Shown: piece by piece, positions 50,538-61,300 of the stretch
Layout: each line of letters starts with the position of its first letter
Position numbering within the stretch: the first letter of the stretch is position 1
Source of the DNA: Flaccisagitta enflata
Lineage: Eukaryota > Chaetognatha > Sagittoidea > Aphragmophora
DNA length: 64,000 nucleotides
Assembly: GCA_965153355.1 (NCBI GenBank)
Contig: OZ231127.1
Span: 50,344,001 to 50,408,000, forward strand
Direction: 5' to 3'
Program-made: the position numbers and the translations under genes
The notes under the pieces: model-generated
Databases searched by the model: none
What the model saw: only the letters and a program-made list of their open reading frames with translations
What the model was told of the DNA's origin: nothing

Positions 50538-52502
50538 ATGTCTGCTCCATCGGCAACGATGGATGGCGGAGGTGTGCATGACACCTCAATTTCATCCTTG
50601 GCATCATATTTTGCGGGTTGCCAGCATGAACTCATCGTCGAGCTGCGTGAGATGCGTGCAAATGTGGTGGTTGCCCTCAACGAGGCTCAAATGGCCTTTA
50701 ACGACGTGGTAACCAACCCAGACGACGAAATGGCGGCCGCAGATTCAGACTTTGCGCGTGATAGTCTTCAAGCAATTGTATATCGCTACCTCGCTAAAAC
50801 CAACGACATTTCGAAATCGGGCGAGCTTGATGGTGCATATGACTTGTGGACTTACTCTGCAAATAGCCTGAAAACTGTGCGCAACAAATGGGCTAAGATG
50901 AAATTTTTCGCAACAGACTTGTATTCCGACAATTTCCCGACAACGGAGGAGATCATTAAATATCGCCAACGTGCCCCTCATAAGCTGGGGGTGGGTGCGG
51001 AAGCGGTTGACAAGACATCGCAGCGCATGAATTTGAATGCCCTGAATCGAGGTGGATTAGGTGGCGCGTTAGAGCAGCGGGATGTTAGGCCAACGCATCA
51101 TTCCTCCATGGATGGAGCGACGCAGGAGCCGGTACACGAGCAGCTCCAGCAGCGCCATCAGCAACCACCAGCGTCTCAACAGGCTCGTCAACAACATCAT
51201 CAACAGCGATGTCAGGTCAAAGGTGATTGGATGGCTAGAGCTGCGAATGGTGATGGTGAGATTGTCAGGCAGGTGAATGGAGATCATGAGCAGTCGGAAG
51301 GAGTCGGCGGTGGTCATCGACATCAGCAACCACCCCAGGAACACCCGACAGGCACAGATTACCGTAATCCTCAGACAACACAGACTCATCGCCATCATTC
51401 CAACCCTCCTCCTCCTCCGCCTCTACTGCGTGGTATAATCGTAAAGGAAGACTACGTACCCCAGCAGCAGTCAGCGTTTTGTGGGGTCAACGAATATCAT
51501 CCTATCGATGAACACCACGTTCATTCTCCTCATCCTCCTTCATCTCCTTTAACGCGGCGTCAAATGGGTGCCCAAGCAGCTCGACAGGGTTTAGCCCATC
51601 AGCCCCTGTCAGAGGGTGCCATTGAGAAATTTCTCGCGGCATCCCATGCAGATAATTTCATTCGATGGCGAGAGATTGGCTACAAGAACTTGGAGAAGGC
51701 ACGGCCAAGAACTCCATACCAGTCATTGACGCCCACAGACTACGTTGTCGTGAAACGGAGATTTCTGGAGGCTGCAAACAACAGGGGAATTACGGAGATG
51801 GACATGATTTTGGAGTTACCACATTGGTTTAGTGGCCCTGTATCTGATGTCATCATGACGGCGACAATAGGCGTGACAGCAGAAACTGCCGCCCATGAGT
51901 TGGAGCAGTGCTTTAAACGGATGGACACGATATTCCAAGGGGACTCAAGTACGGTTGGCGCACTGCTTGATGGAATCGCATCCGCTCCTCCAATCGCAGA
52001 GCATGATTACAAGGCCCACTTTCTCCTATACGCGGAATTGCTGAAGGCTGAAAAGGTGGCGATGGTGTGTGGAGAGGTAGAGGTGTGTCATAACGACAGT
52101 AGACTTCGTCTCATCCTCAATAATCGACTCCCTCATCTCGCCGACAAATTTTGGACGGAAAACTTTGAGTCAGAAATGAGTGGCCGGGGTAGCTATAACT
52201 ACCGTAATTTGGTAGAACTGGTGGAGCGATGGGCAATAATTAAAAGGAAAAGTGGACAAATACCATCCGACGAACATTCGACGGTGTGTGGGGTTTGTGG
52301 CCATCCCCACCCTACCTCCCAGTGCCCCATTTTGATAGAAGTCTCCGTCGACTCAAGAGTGGACATTTTGTCGAAGCGCGAACTCTGCTACCATTGCTTT
52401 GTAAAGGGCCACACGGCCAAATACTGCGACAATAAACCAACATGTCAAATGTGCGGCCGAGCCCACGCAACGATCCTTCACGGCCGCAATTTTAATCAAT
52501 GA
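50538..52502 (+). CDS. BEL/Pao-type Gag
   Basis: 654 residues from the first ATG (the TTG-started longer version is not needed). The N-terminal third contains an acidic/hydrophobic Gag-like region. Residues about 190-330 are Gln/His/Pro-rich. A capsid-like region (about 355-575) follows, beginning near AIEKFLAASHADNFIRW. The C-terminus carries the cysteine pattern of BEL/Pao Gags: C584-x2-C587 with its partner cysteine, a CCHC knuckle C617-x2-C620-x4-H625-x4-C630, and a third CQMC...H...LH unit. It would package element RNA into cytoplasmic particles. The ORF ends with a normal stop and is not followed by a protease, which in BEL elements would continue in the same frame. Confidence 0.88.
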   Translation: MSAPSATMDGGGVHDTSISSLASYFAGCQHELIVELREMRANVVVALNEAQMAFNDVVTNPDDEMAAADSDFARDSLQAIVYRYLAKTNDISKSGELDGAYDLWTYSANSLKTVRNKWAKMKFFATDLYSDNFPTTEEIIKYRQRAPHKLGVGAEAVDKTSQRMNLNALNRGGLGGALEQRDVRPTHHSSMDGATQEPVHEQLQQRHQQPPASQQARQQHHQQRCQVKGDWMARAANGDGEIVRQVNGDHEQSEGVGGGHRHQQPPQEHPTGTDYRNPQTTQTHRHHSNPPPPPPLLRGIIVKEDYVPQQQSAFCGVNEYHPIDEHHVHSPHPPSSPLTRRQMGAQAARQGLAHQPLSEGAIEKFLAASHADNFIRWREIGYKNLEKARPRTPYQSLTPTDYVVVKRRFLEAANNRGITEMDMILELPHWFSGPVSDVIMTATIGVTAETAAHELEQCFKRMDTIFQGDSSTVGALLDGIASAPPIAEHDYKAHFLLYAELLKAEKVAMVCGEVEVCHNDSRLRLILNNRLPHLADKFWTENFESEMSGRGSYNYRNLVELVERWAIIKRKSGQIPSDEHSTVCGVCGHPHPTSQCPILIEVSVDSRVDILSKRELCYHCFVKGHTAKYCDNKPTCQMCGRAHATILHGRNFNQ

Positions 52503-53869
52503 GTCATTGTACCGTCCAATTTATCCTTCTTGCCTCACTTCCGCAAGCGCGCCCTTCATGTCCATACAAGTCACGTGATTGCGAACAGACGTGTCCCCAG
52601 CTCCTTGAAGTCTTCCATTTGTCCGGTGGAGGGGCCTTTGACAGCTGGATTTTGGATTTTGGCGATGGAATGCATTTTAATGTGTTCCATATCGACACTT
52701 CTAAAACGGATAAGTTTAATTGAAAGAGTGATTGACATTGAGGATTGCTTGACCATGTTGCACTGAGTCAATTCGTTTCAATGCATAGCCCTTTCTTTTC
52801 CCGCCTCTTATCTGTCAGTGTTTCGATAACGTTTTTGCGTCCTCTGTCTGTGTGTTTTCTTTATATTCACCTTACAGTTGCTTCCGGACGTTTTTTTTTT
52901 TTTGATTGCTGGAGGGCGCGCGTGATCACCTCCGGCCCACGCAGGAAGAAATATGGCGGCGCTCGTCATCTCCGATTCGTTTCCAAGATGGCGCCGATCT
53001 ATCTCCTTTCCTCCGTCTTCTCCTCCTCCTCCTCCTCCATTGGCTACGTCTCTCTACCTCCAACGGAAGTAGGATGGATTCCTGGCAGTCGAGTTCCGCG
53101 CCCCTTCGTCGTTGTCCTATTAAAGGTGATGGGGGCTGTTTGATTTCTTGTTTTCTTTTGTTTTGTTTTGTTTTGTTTTTTTCTCTCTTTTCTCTTCTGC
53201 TTCTCTCTCTTTTGCTTTCGTTCGTTTTTTTTCTCCTTCTCGGTCGCCGTCCTCCTTGGTTCTGTTTGTTCTTTTTCTTGTTCTCTCTCGTTCTCCTTCT
53301 CCCTCTCGTTCTGTGTCTCGTTCTCTCTCTCGTTCTCTCTCTCGTTCTCTCTCTCGTTCTCTCTCTCTGGTTTGTTTTTGTTTGGTGCGCCTCTTCTTTT
53401 CTCTTTGTTTTCTGCCTTGTTCTTGTGCGCTTTTTTTCTCGTTTTCCGCTCGCTCCTTTCCGTTTGTCTTTTTGCTTTCCCCTTTGTTTTTTTCCTCGTT
53501 TTTTCCCCGTTCCTTCTCTTTCCGTTTCTTTTCTTTTTTCTTTTTTCCTGTTTTGCGCCTTGCGTTTTTGGGGGTTTGTTTCATGTTGGGGTTACTGTTG
53601 GTCAGTATTATTGATTTTCATTGTCGTTTTGCGTATCGCGTTTTTATCATGATATCGTTGTCGTTTTGCGTTTACGCGTTTTTATCCATCTGTTCTTAAC
53701 GTGTCATTTACACGTTGGCTGGTTTTTAACTATTTATTTTAAGTGTAGTATTTCCTGTCATTGCCATATTCTAATCCCTTATGTATTTCTGGCCATGTTC
53801 CCGTGTCTGGAAATACCACAAGGCCCCAAACCCCCCTTCCCTATCCCACACCCATTTTTACCTAGGTAA

Positions 53870-54028
53870 ATGCGCCTCAACGCCGACTCTCTCGTGTCTC
53901 GTCTTGGCAGCCAGGGTGAAATTGACTCTTTCGTGCGGGCGTTTAAGTCAATGGACAATTTGGCGGCGGCCCTTGTCTTCGATGATCCCCACATCTCAAC
54001 AAAAGAAGCCTCATCCATTCGCGAGTGA
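53870..54028 (+). CDS. 52-codon ORF of unknown function
   Basis: Begins MRLNADSLVSRLGSQGE and ends KEASSIRE. Amphipathic, non-repetitive, GC-richer than its surroundings. It could be a remnant of a longer ORF, an accessory peptide, or chance. Confidence 0.3.
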   Translation: MRLNADSLVSRLGSQGEIDSFVRAFKSMDNLAAALVFDDPHISTKEASSIRE

Positions 54029-54804
54029 TTATACTCCCGGACAGCGGCGTGGTTGGGGTAGTAACATGTTGTTGAGTGGGGGGGAGATTTTCAAGGGAGA
54101 GATAGAGGGAGGTGTGCGTTGAATTGCCCCTTTATTGAGTCCCTCCCCTTCCTGTCTTGTTGGGCGGGCCCCTAGGGCAGGTTTCCATATTTTTCCCCGT
54201 GGATGGTGCCTTTAGTGGGTATGTTTCAGGCCTTCTTTGGTCGTTAGTCGTTGGTTATATCCCTTGGGTCTGTCCACTAAGGGTGAGGGTTGGTTCCTGT
54301 CTTTTTTCTTTCACTGTCCTGGTAGTTGCGCAGCAAGGCCCCAAGGCCGCCGTGAAGCTGTTGGTTCATCGTCGATGGTAACGTTGATAATGACATAAGC
54401 TGGAACTGTGCCTAAGGCAGCGGCGCCACCTTGGTCGGTGATCGGGTGCCGGCCCTGTAGACGGTGGGTGGTGGGTCTTGATGGGGGTAGGGGTGCGTCT
54501 CATTAATATATTATCTGAATTGTTATTTGAATTTGCCATTTGAATTAGCTGTAGTTTTGTCGCCGATTTTGTCATTTGGGTAGCATGGTCGGGTAAGGGG
54601 ACGGGAAGGGGGTGTTTGTACATTGAGCCAGCTGCGGAGCAGTAGCACCCTTCGTCCCCAGGGGGGGAGTGCGTGGGTGGTGTGTGCTGTTTTTGTTTAC
54701 GTGTCCCCATCCTTATCCGATCCCCCCCCCCCTTGTAGCTTTTTATGTTACCCTTAGATTTTGCCCCCCCTCTCGAAACTTTTTTAGGAATTTGTTTTTT
54801 TAAA

Positions 54805-54824
54805 TAAAAAAAACCCAGGGGGAA
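54805..54824 (+). other. polypurine tract
   Basis: A-rich run followed by CAGGGGGAA immediately before the 3' LTR; expected primer for plus-strand DNA synthesis. Confidence 0.8.
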
Positions 54825-55315
54825 TGTGAAAAATGTGTTTTTTGTTGGCTTCAACGATTCCATTTTTTGTGGCATTGCTCTTTTGTCGCCTCTGTAAATT
54901 TATAGAGTTGCTTGAGATTTTTAATTTTTATCGCGTTTTGCTGCTGGAGACGTGTGCGCGTTTTTTATCTTTTTTGCCTTGCATTTTTATCGTTATCGCG
55001 TCATTTTATCGTTTTAGTCTCGTTTTATCGTTTTAGTCTCGTTTTATCTCGATTTGTGTACTAATTTTTTCCCTTTTTTTGTTCCATTTAGAGTCTTTTT
55101 TGAGAGGTGTGGTGGCAAACTGTCCGTTAATAGATTTTACTCCATAAAAATAGACATATCGGCGGCTATGTAGAATTACGACGGGCTTTATCATTTCATC
55201 CACACCTCAATATGCAAATTAGACAAAATAAGGACATGTTCACGCTCAGCTAAATAGACATGTGAATCGCTAAAAAGCGTGAACCGACGGCAAGAAACTA
55301 TGCCGTAATTTCACA
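54825..55315 (+). repeat. 3' LTR of nested element (491 bp)
   Basis: Near-identical to 49608-50099. It carries the same TTAATAGATTTTACT segment and the same CACA end. Confidence 0.95.
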
Positions 55316-55320
55316 GCAGC
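55316..55320 (+). repeat. target-site duplication, right copy (GCAGC)
   Basis: Matches 49603-49607; the host ORF resumes immediately after it. Confidence 0.93.
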
Positions 55321-58300
55321 TTTTGAATTAGATAACCAACTACAGCTTCCTATTCCCAAAAGAGTATCGTTTTCATCAAAGCGTGTTTACAATGGACCTG
55401 ATCCCCGCTTTATTGCTATGCCTGGTTTTCAACCCCACCTTAATAACGCTCACTCCACAGATGCCATCCCGTCTAGCAACATCTCTTCGTCTCAGCACAA
55501 CCACCTTCCTCTTACATCAACAACAGCAAACGGAAATGTTCATCAACACCAATTGCCTGTGAGTGGTTCTGGAGGAAACAATGATGATGAAGGAGACGAT
55601 TCAGACGACGACGATGCCGACGATCATCATGGAGGCGGCAATCTTCCCGGCGGAGGAGGCGGCAGTTTTTCCGGCGGTGGAGGCGGAGGTCTTCCCGGCG
55701 GAGGAGGCGGCGGTTTTTCCGGCGGTGGAGGCGGTGGTCTTCCAGGCGGTGGAGGCGCAGGTTCTTCCGGCGGTGGAGGCGGAGGTCTTCCCGGCGGAGG
55801 AGGCGGCGGTTTTTCCGGCGGTGGAAGCGCAGGTTCTTCTGGTGATGGAGGCGGAGGATTTTTCGGTGGCGGTGGCGGTGGCGGTGATCCTGGAAATGGG
55901 GGAATGAGTGGAAATGATGGATTAAATCTTCCACCGCCTGGATCAGGTCCCCCGCGATTAAACCAAGATCAGATTGGTATTCTCATGAGAGATGAAACTG
56001 AAGTGCCCCCCCTGCCTACAAATCGCCGAGAAAGGGCAGCGGAAATAGCCAATAGGCTTAAACTAGTATCTTACCCTCCCAAATATACTATCGGACAGGG
56101 ACAGAGCTTCCGTGCATTTTTTAGCCAGTTTTACTCCTGCTTTGTCAGTTTTGTGGGCCTTTCGTCGTTCGAGAGTAAACAAAAATTTATACAATCATTC
56201 ACGGAAGCAGATACTAGATACCAAGTCTCTACTCTCAATGCTCAAAACCCAAAATCGACTCTCAACTCCTTGGCGGCAATGGTTGCAAATTACGTCTCGT
56301 CGGAGTCCCCCGCTTATTATGCTAACCAATTGGCAAAATTATGCCGCCTACGAAATGAAGCGATACCCCATTATGGATTTAGAGCTAACGTTCTTTTCCG
56401 TGAAGCCATTCCGCCTGGTCAATTTTTTCAAATTTACGGGTCTAGATTGTACGAAAATTTGTTAATGGACGCATTTTTACGTGGGCTGTGTTCTCCGATT
56501 TTATGTCAAAAAATCCGTCAAGCCAACGTACAGACGGTCAACCAAGCAATAAATTTCTGCGCTGAATATCTTCAATCATACGAAGCTTCGGAAATGACAC
56601 GGAATCATGCTAAGTTGCATAATGCTCAAGAATACACTTTGGCTAAAGAAACCCGTCTCCTTTCCTCTCTGCATGACAAAAGTCACAGCAATCACGACAA
56701 GCATAATGACAAGCATGATGCACTTAACAATCTTGACGCATTCTCTGACGAAGAAACAGAAGAACAGTTGGCTGCAATTATGCCTACTGGCCCAGCGAGC
56801 AGACAGCTTAATGCAGGCGGCAAAGTTTATAACTCAAATAGGCCGTCAACCTTCAACAGGCAAGCAGGTTCCGAAAACACTCAAGCAAAACAATCAGGAT
56901 GCTTCACGTGCGGTGCATTAGACCATTGGTCTCGCGAGTGCAAAAACAAGCCCAAGCAAGCATCGCAGCAGCCTCGTGTAAGCTTTAATTCAACGCAACA
57001 ACAGTCCCAGTATAAGTCACAGCAGACTCCACAACCTGCACAGTCGCGCGCGCAACAGGCTTTGGCAATCTTACTCAACAAATCACCTGCACAATTCCGC
57101 CGAGAAAAGAAAAATCGTCGACAGCGTCAGGCGGGTGTGCACGCGATTGAGGTCGAAGAGGATGATGATTCCCAAAGCGAAGAGTTCTATGATGATGTCG
57201 TTGCTGATCAACCTGAAAATGCGGAACCAAATGAGGTTGAGGAGCTGGAGGAAAATGTGATTGAGGGTGATACTGAATTAGTAGATTGCCTGACAGAGTT
57301 AGTAACGAATATTGAAAAACAAAATGCTAAACCTGTAATAAAAAGGGCAAATGCGTTGCTCAAGAAAAGCAAAAATAATCGCTTCTCGTCCTCCCTCTGC
57401 ACTGACGTGCCTCGTGTACACATCGACAAAATAGGGTCCTTCATTCTTGACACAGGGTCAAATTTTAGCATAATAGCTAAAAAACAGCTTCCTGCCTCAT
57501 TGCATGTATACCCATCTAGCCATGAAATCCAAACTTTGGATGGATCTGTGACAAAAATGAAGAATGAAACTCAATTTTGGGTGACTAAAAACCCCATTCT
57601 TGCCCTCGCTGAGCCTGAAAAGGGAATCTTGATAACAGCAATAGTTGCAGATGAATTAGAGGAATCTCTATTGTCATACCATGATATTGCTAAACTTGGT
57701 TTGTGCATAAAAGGGCATGTTGACGTCTATTCCGGGGAGGAAGAAGCAGGGTCATGCGTCCCTAAAATTAGAAATAGTCGTCAAACTGCAGAACCAAAAC
57801 ATGAGCAAAAACTTGAAACAGATGCGATACACGTAAAACCGGCGGACCTGGAAATAAATGTCGGTAATCAAACAATAACTGCATTTACTGCATCATCAAG
57901 CATAAAAACCTGCAACGACAATCTGGAAATCAACTCCTCAAGTGCTGAACCTGTTGAAAAAAGCGAGTTTAGCACGTACTTAAGGCGCGAGTGCACTTAC
58001 ATGGGAAATACAAACATAAATGCAATAAATCGACACAATTTGGCTAAGATTGCGTACATAACCTATACCCTCGCGTATACTGATACTTACGTCCCATTTC
58101 AAAGCCCACTCTTCAACCAAACAGCCAGTTTTGAACCCAAAAGATATGGTTCAAAAACACAACCTGAAATAGTCAGAAAAAGGCGACGAAGAAAAAAGAG
58201 GATTAAGCCTAAAAGGGCACCGCGAAGGCTTCATCGATATTTAGCCCTGCAATATGCTAAGCTAAGTAAGAAATTGCTAAAGCAACAACAAATGAACATG

Positions 58301-61300
58301 CGCTCACCTTTGAAGCCCGCCGAGGTCAAATCCTCTCAGTCCCCGTCAAACCAGGCAAATAAGAGTATGCAGCATGAAGTTGATCCTTTGCAGCAACCGT
58401 CTAAGTTGCTGCAGCAAACTTCTGAACTGCAGCAGCAACCTTCTTCTGAGGCAAAGAACTGGCCAAGCGACGCGAACATCGTCAAAACCTGCGAAGAGAG
58501 ATGGGTAAATGTGCTAAATGAGCTTGATACTAAAAACATGACTGCAGCATTGCCATTTGCCTTAGTGTATGTCTCTGATAGCCCAGATAGGCGTCTCTCA
58601 GAGCAATTACGCTGTTCTGCTTTGGTCGATACAGGGGCTTCTGTGACCTGCGTCTCTGAACAGCTAATAAGAGAATCTGGATTTACATTTGAGAAGCTGC
58701 CCCTACAAGTCTCCGTCAAAAGCTTCACAGGACAATCCGTACACGTGATAAGTCGAGTAAAAATGTATCTTAGTTTCGGCACCGGCATCAAACATCCTAT
58801 TGACGCATACGTTTACAAAGGCCGGTCAAACTTCTCGCTTGTGATCGGTTTTGACACAATAAAAAAGACCAAACTTGTCCTTTATCCGGACCAAGGATAC
58901 TTCATCGTGGATGGATTGTCCCATGATTTGATAAATTATGAACGGATTAACTGTCTAAACTCCATCGAAGTAGAGAGGCCAGCAAATTTGATTTCCATAC
59001 CTATCAAAGCTCTGGTGTCAGTAACAATGCGTCGCTCCGATATCTTCAGCCTCATTTGTGCCCTTGATGTGGGCAAAGACACTACGGTAGACGTGGGAGA
59101 TCATTTTCAAGTCGAATTACGCCCTGAATACAAGGAAAAGGGTATCATAGTGTTAAATGACATCGTTACAGTTCAACTAGATGGAATTAGAAAGCGTGAC
59201 TTAGAAGTTCTAGTCCTCGTCCATCTACCCGACGAAAATGAATCCCCGCTTGCATCCATCAAGGCAGACGATGTTGTAGCAGACCTTAACCCTGTCCTCC
59301 CATTCGAATCTGACCGCGCAAGTGATGAGTTACCACCTAATGTTGCTCAAATAGCGTTAGTTTCAGTGTTAAGAACGGAAAAAGAAGCCGAAGCTTTGAA
59401 AGCTGAACAAGAGGAGCAATATAGAAAACTTGATGAAGTGTATCGTACATCTACCCCAGAAGAGTTACTAGAGTACCTCTCTACTCACCCCGCTGATTGC
59501 GTCTCAATGATAACTTTCTTCGTCCAAAAGCGGCCATTGACGGAGGAAGATGAGCGTGAAATACAAGAAGGGGCTGACGCACGTGCCTCCTATTGGACAC
59601 GCGAGAAAATTCGTTCAGAAATGCCCGGCGCTTTCGAAAGCATCGACGCCAAATACCACCAAGTGGTTGAAGACTTGCTGTACGACTCGAGACGGACGTT
59701 TGTGGGAGATCCTGAGCATTTAAAAGGAGGAATTCGTTGGTTACAAGTTCACGCAGAGTTTCCCGCGTCTTTGTCTCTACACTGCCCCCGCCGCGTCATC
59801 AGCGGCTCCGCTCGCCTCATAAATAGCCGTATTCACTCGCTTATGGAGCGGCGGAAAATGATTCGACGCGTCGACACTGAATCTGCAGCAACCCACCCTT
59901 GGATGGCGCTCTTAAAACCTGGCGCACCCAAATTAATGGACAGAGCTACGCTCGAAAACTTGACTCCTAGCCAATATTTTTCATACTTCAGACCCATTTT
60001 AGATTCATCATCAATTTCCAGCCTGTGCCGCAAATACCCCCAAGACAGCCCTTCAGTTTTAGAGGCATACCAAATGTTATCAGTAACAGACAAACGCAGC
60101 GTGTGTGACATAAAAAAATTCTACGATACATGCAGGCTCTCACGCAACGCACAGAGACTTTTTGGGTTCAACATGCAGTTGGATGACAAAAATGACGCAC
60201 AGGCGGAATCTCTCTGCTTGCCACAAGGAAATTCACAATCAGGCAGACTTAGTCAGGCAATCATCAACGACATCGTAACTGTCCCAAACTGCATACCTGT
60301 GGCGACGACGTTCGACGAATTCAAGCAGATGCACGATCTCTTCAGAGAGAGGAAGTTGCCGCAGCAGCAACCCGAAGGTTTGGTGACTTCTTGCAGCGCG
60401 TTTGTTGATGATTTGTGCGTCTGCAGCAGCTCGTCCGTCGAGGAAATCCGCGCCAAAGGCGTCGAGAATCGCCACCTCTACTGCACCAACCCTGAAAATG
60501 ATGAGGAAGTGGCGTTATATTATCATCTCATGTTAGTGAGGCGATTATTTTACGCACTGGAGCGAGGAAACGCGCTTTTGGCTCCGGACAAGCTCAAGTT
60601 GCATTGTCAGGATTCGGAACATAAATATTTAGGAATTACGTTCAGAGGAATTTCAGCTATGATGCCGTTGAAGACAAAAACGCTCCTGTTAAACATGAAG
60701 CCGCCCACCAGCGTCAAAAAGATTCAGGAAATTTGTGGCCTCCTGAACTTTTACAGCAGCATCACAAGAAGCCTGAGAGTTCACTGCAGTTTTTTATCTG
60801 CCAAGCTTAGAAAATTGAGTGTTGCGGCAGGCTTTTCATGGACAGATTCAGACCAAGAAAAATGGGAATTTTTGCTACAAGTTGCTGCAAATGCAAATGC
60901 TGCAGGGTTCATAAGTCTTCTAGATCCCAAGCTGAAGAACCGCGTGTGTTATTTGCTGTGCGACTGGAGCCGTGAGGCCCATGCGAGCTCGTGCATTCTG
61001 ATAACCAAATTTGTAGACAAGGACAATAAACTACAAGTGCTTCCCTGCTATGCTGACTCACGACTACTCCCAAAATCCTGCCTTTCCAGCAGTTGCTGCA
61101 GTGAATTGGCCAGTCTAGCATATAGTGTTGCAGCAGTCGCTCCCTTGCTGCAATTCAACGCTACGATTGCATACACAGATTCCCTTTCCTTGGTGTTCTT
61201 ATTAAAAAGAAGATATGACTCAAAACTAACTTTAAACTCAAGCGTCGCGTCTAGGCTCATCAATTCCCTGCTCGTGTTTGGAAATTTAACCGTCAGATAC

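Larger units (their letters stand above)
52503..54824 (+). other. non-coding 3' half of nested element
   Basis: 2.3 kb without RT, protease or integrase motifs in any frame. Includes a T/C-rich stretch with CTCTCTCGTT repeats (53155-53545). One short ORF (53870-54028) may be coding. Confidence 0.7.
49608..55315 (+). mobile_element. nested gag-only LTR retrotransposon, BEL/Pao type
   Basis: 5,708 bp, with LTRs starting TGTG and ending CACA, flanked by GCAGC on both sides. The internal region has a BEL-type Gag ORF (50538-52502), then 2.3 kb with no protease, RT or integrase, and a polypurine tract. It must depend on enzymes supplied by another element. LTR similarity indicates a recent insertion. 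Confidence 0.93.

Noticed and set aside
52906-53699. Overlapping Phe/Leu/Ser-rich ORFs of up to 248 codons
   Set aside because: They follow CTCTCTCGTT-type repeats and T-runs in all three frames.
52503-54824. Hidden pol remnant in the nested element
   Set aside because: No protease, RT, RNase H or integrase motif was found in any frame; ORFs here are T/C-rich artefacts.
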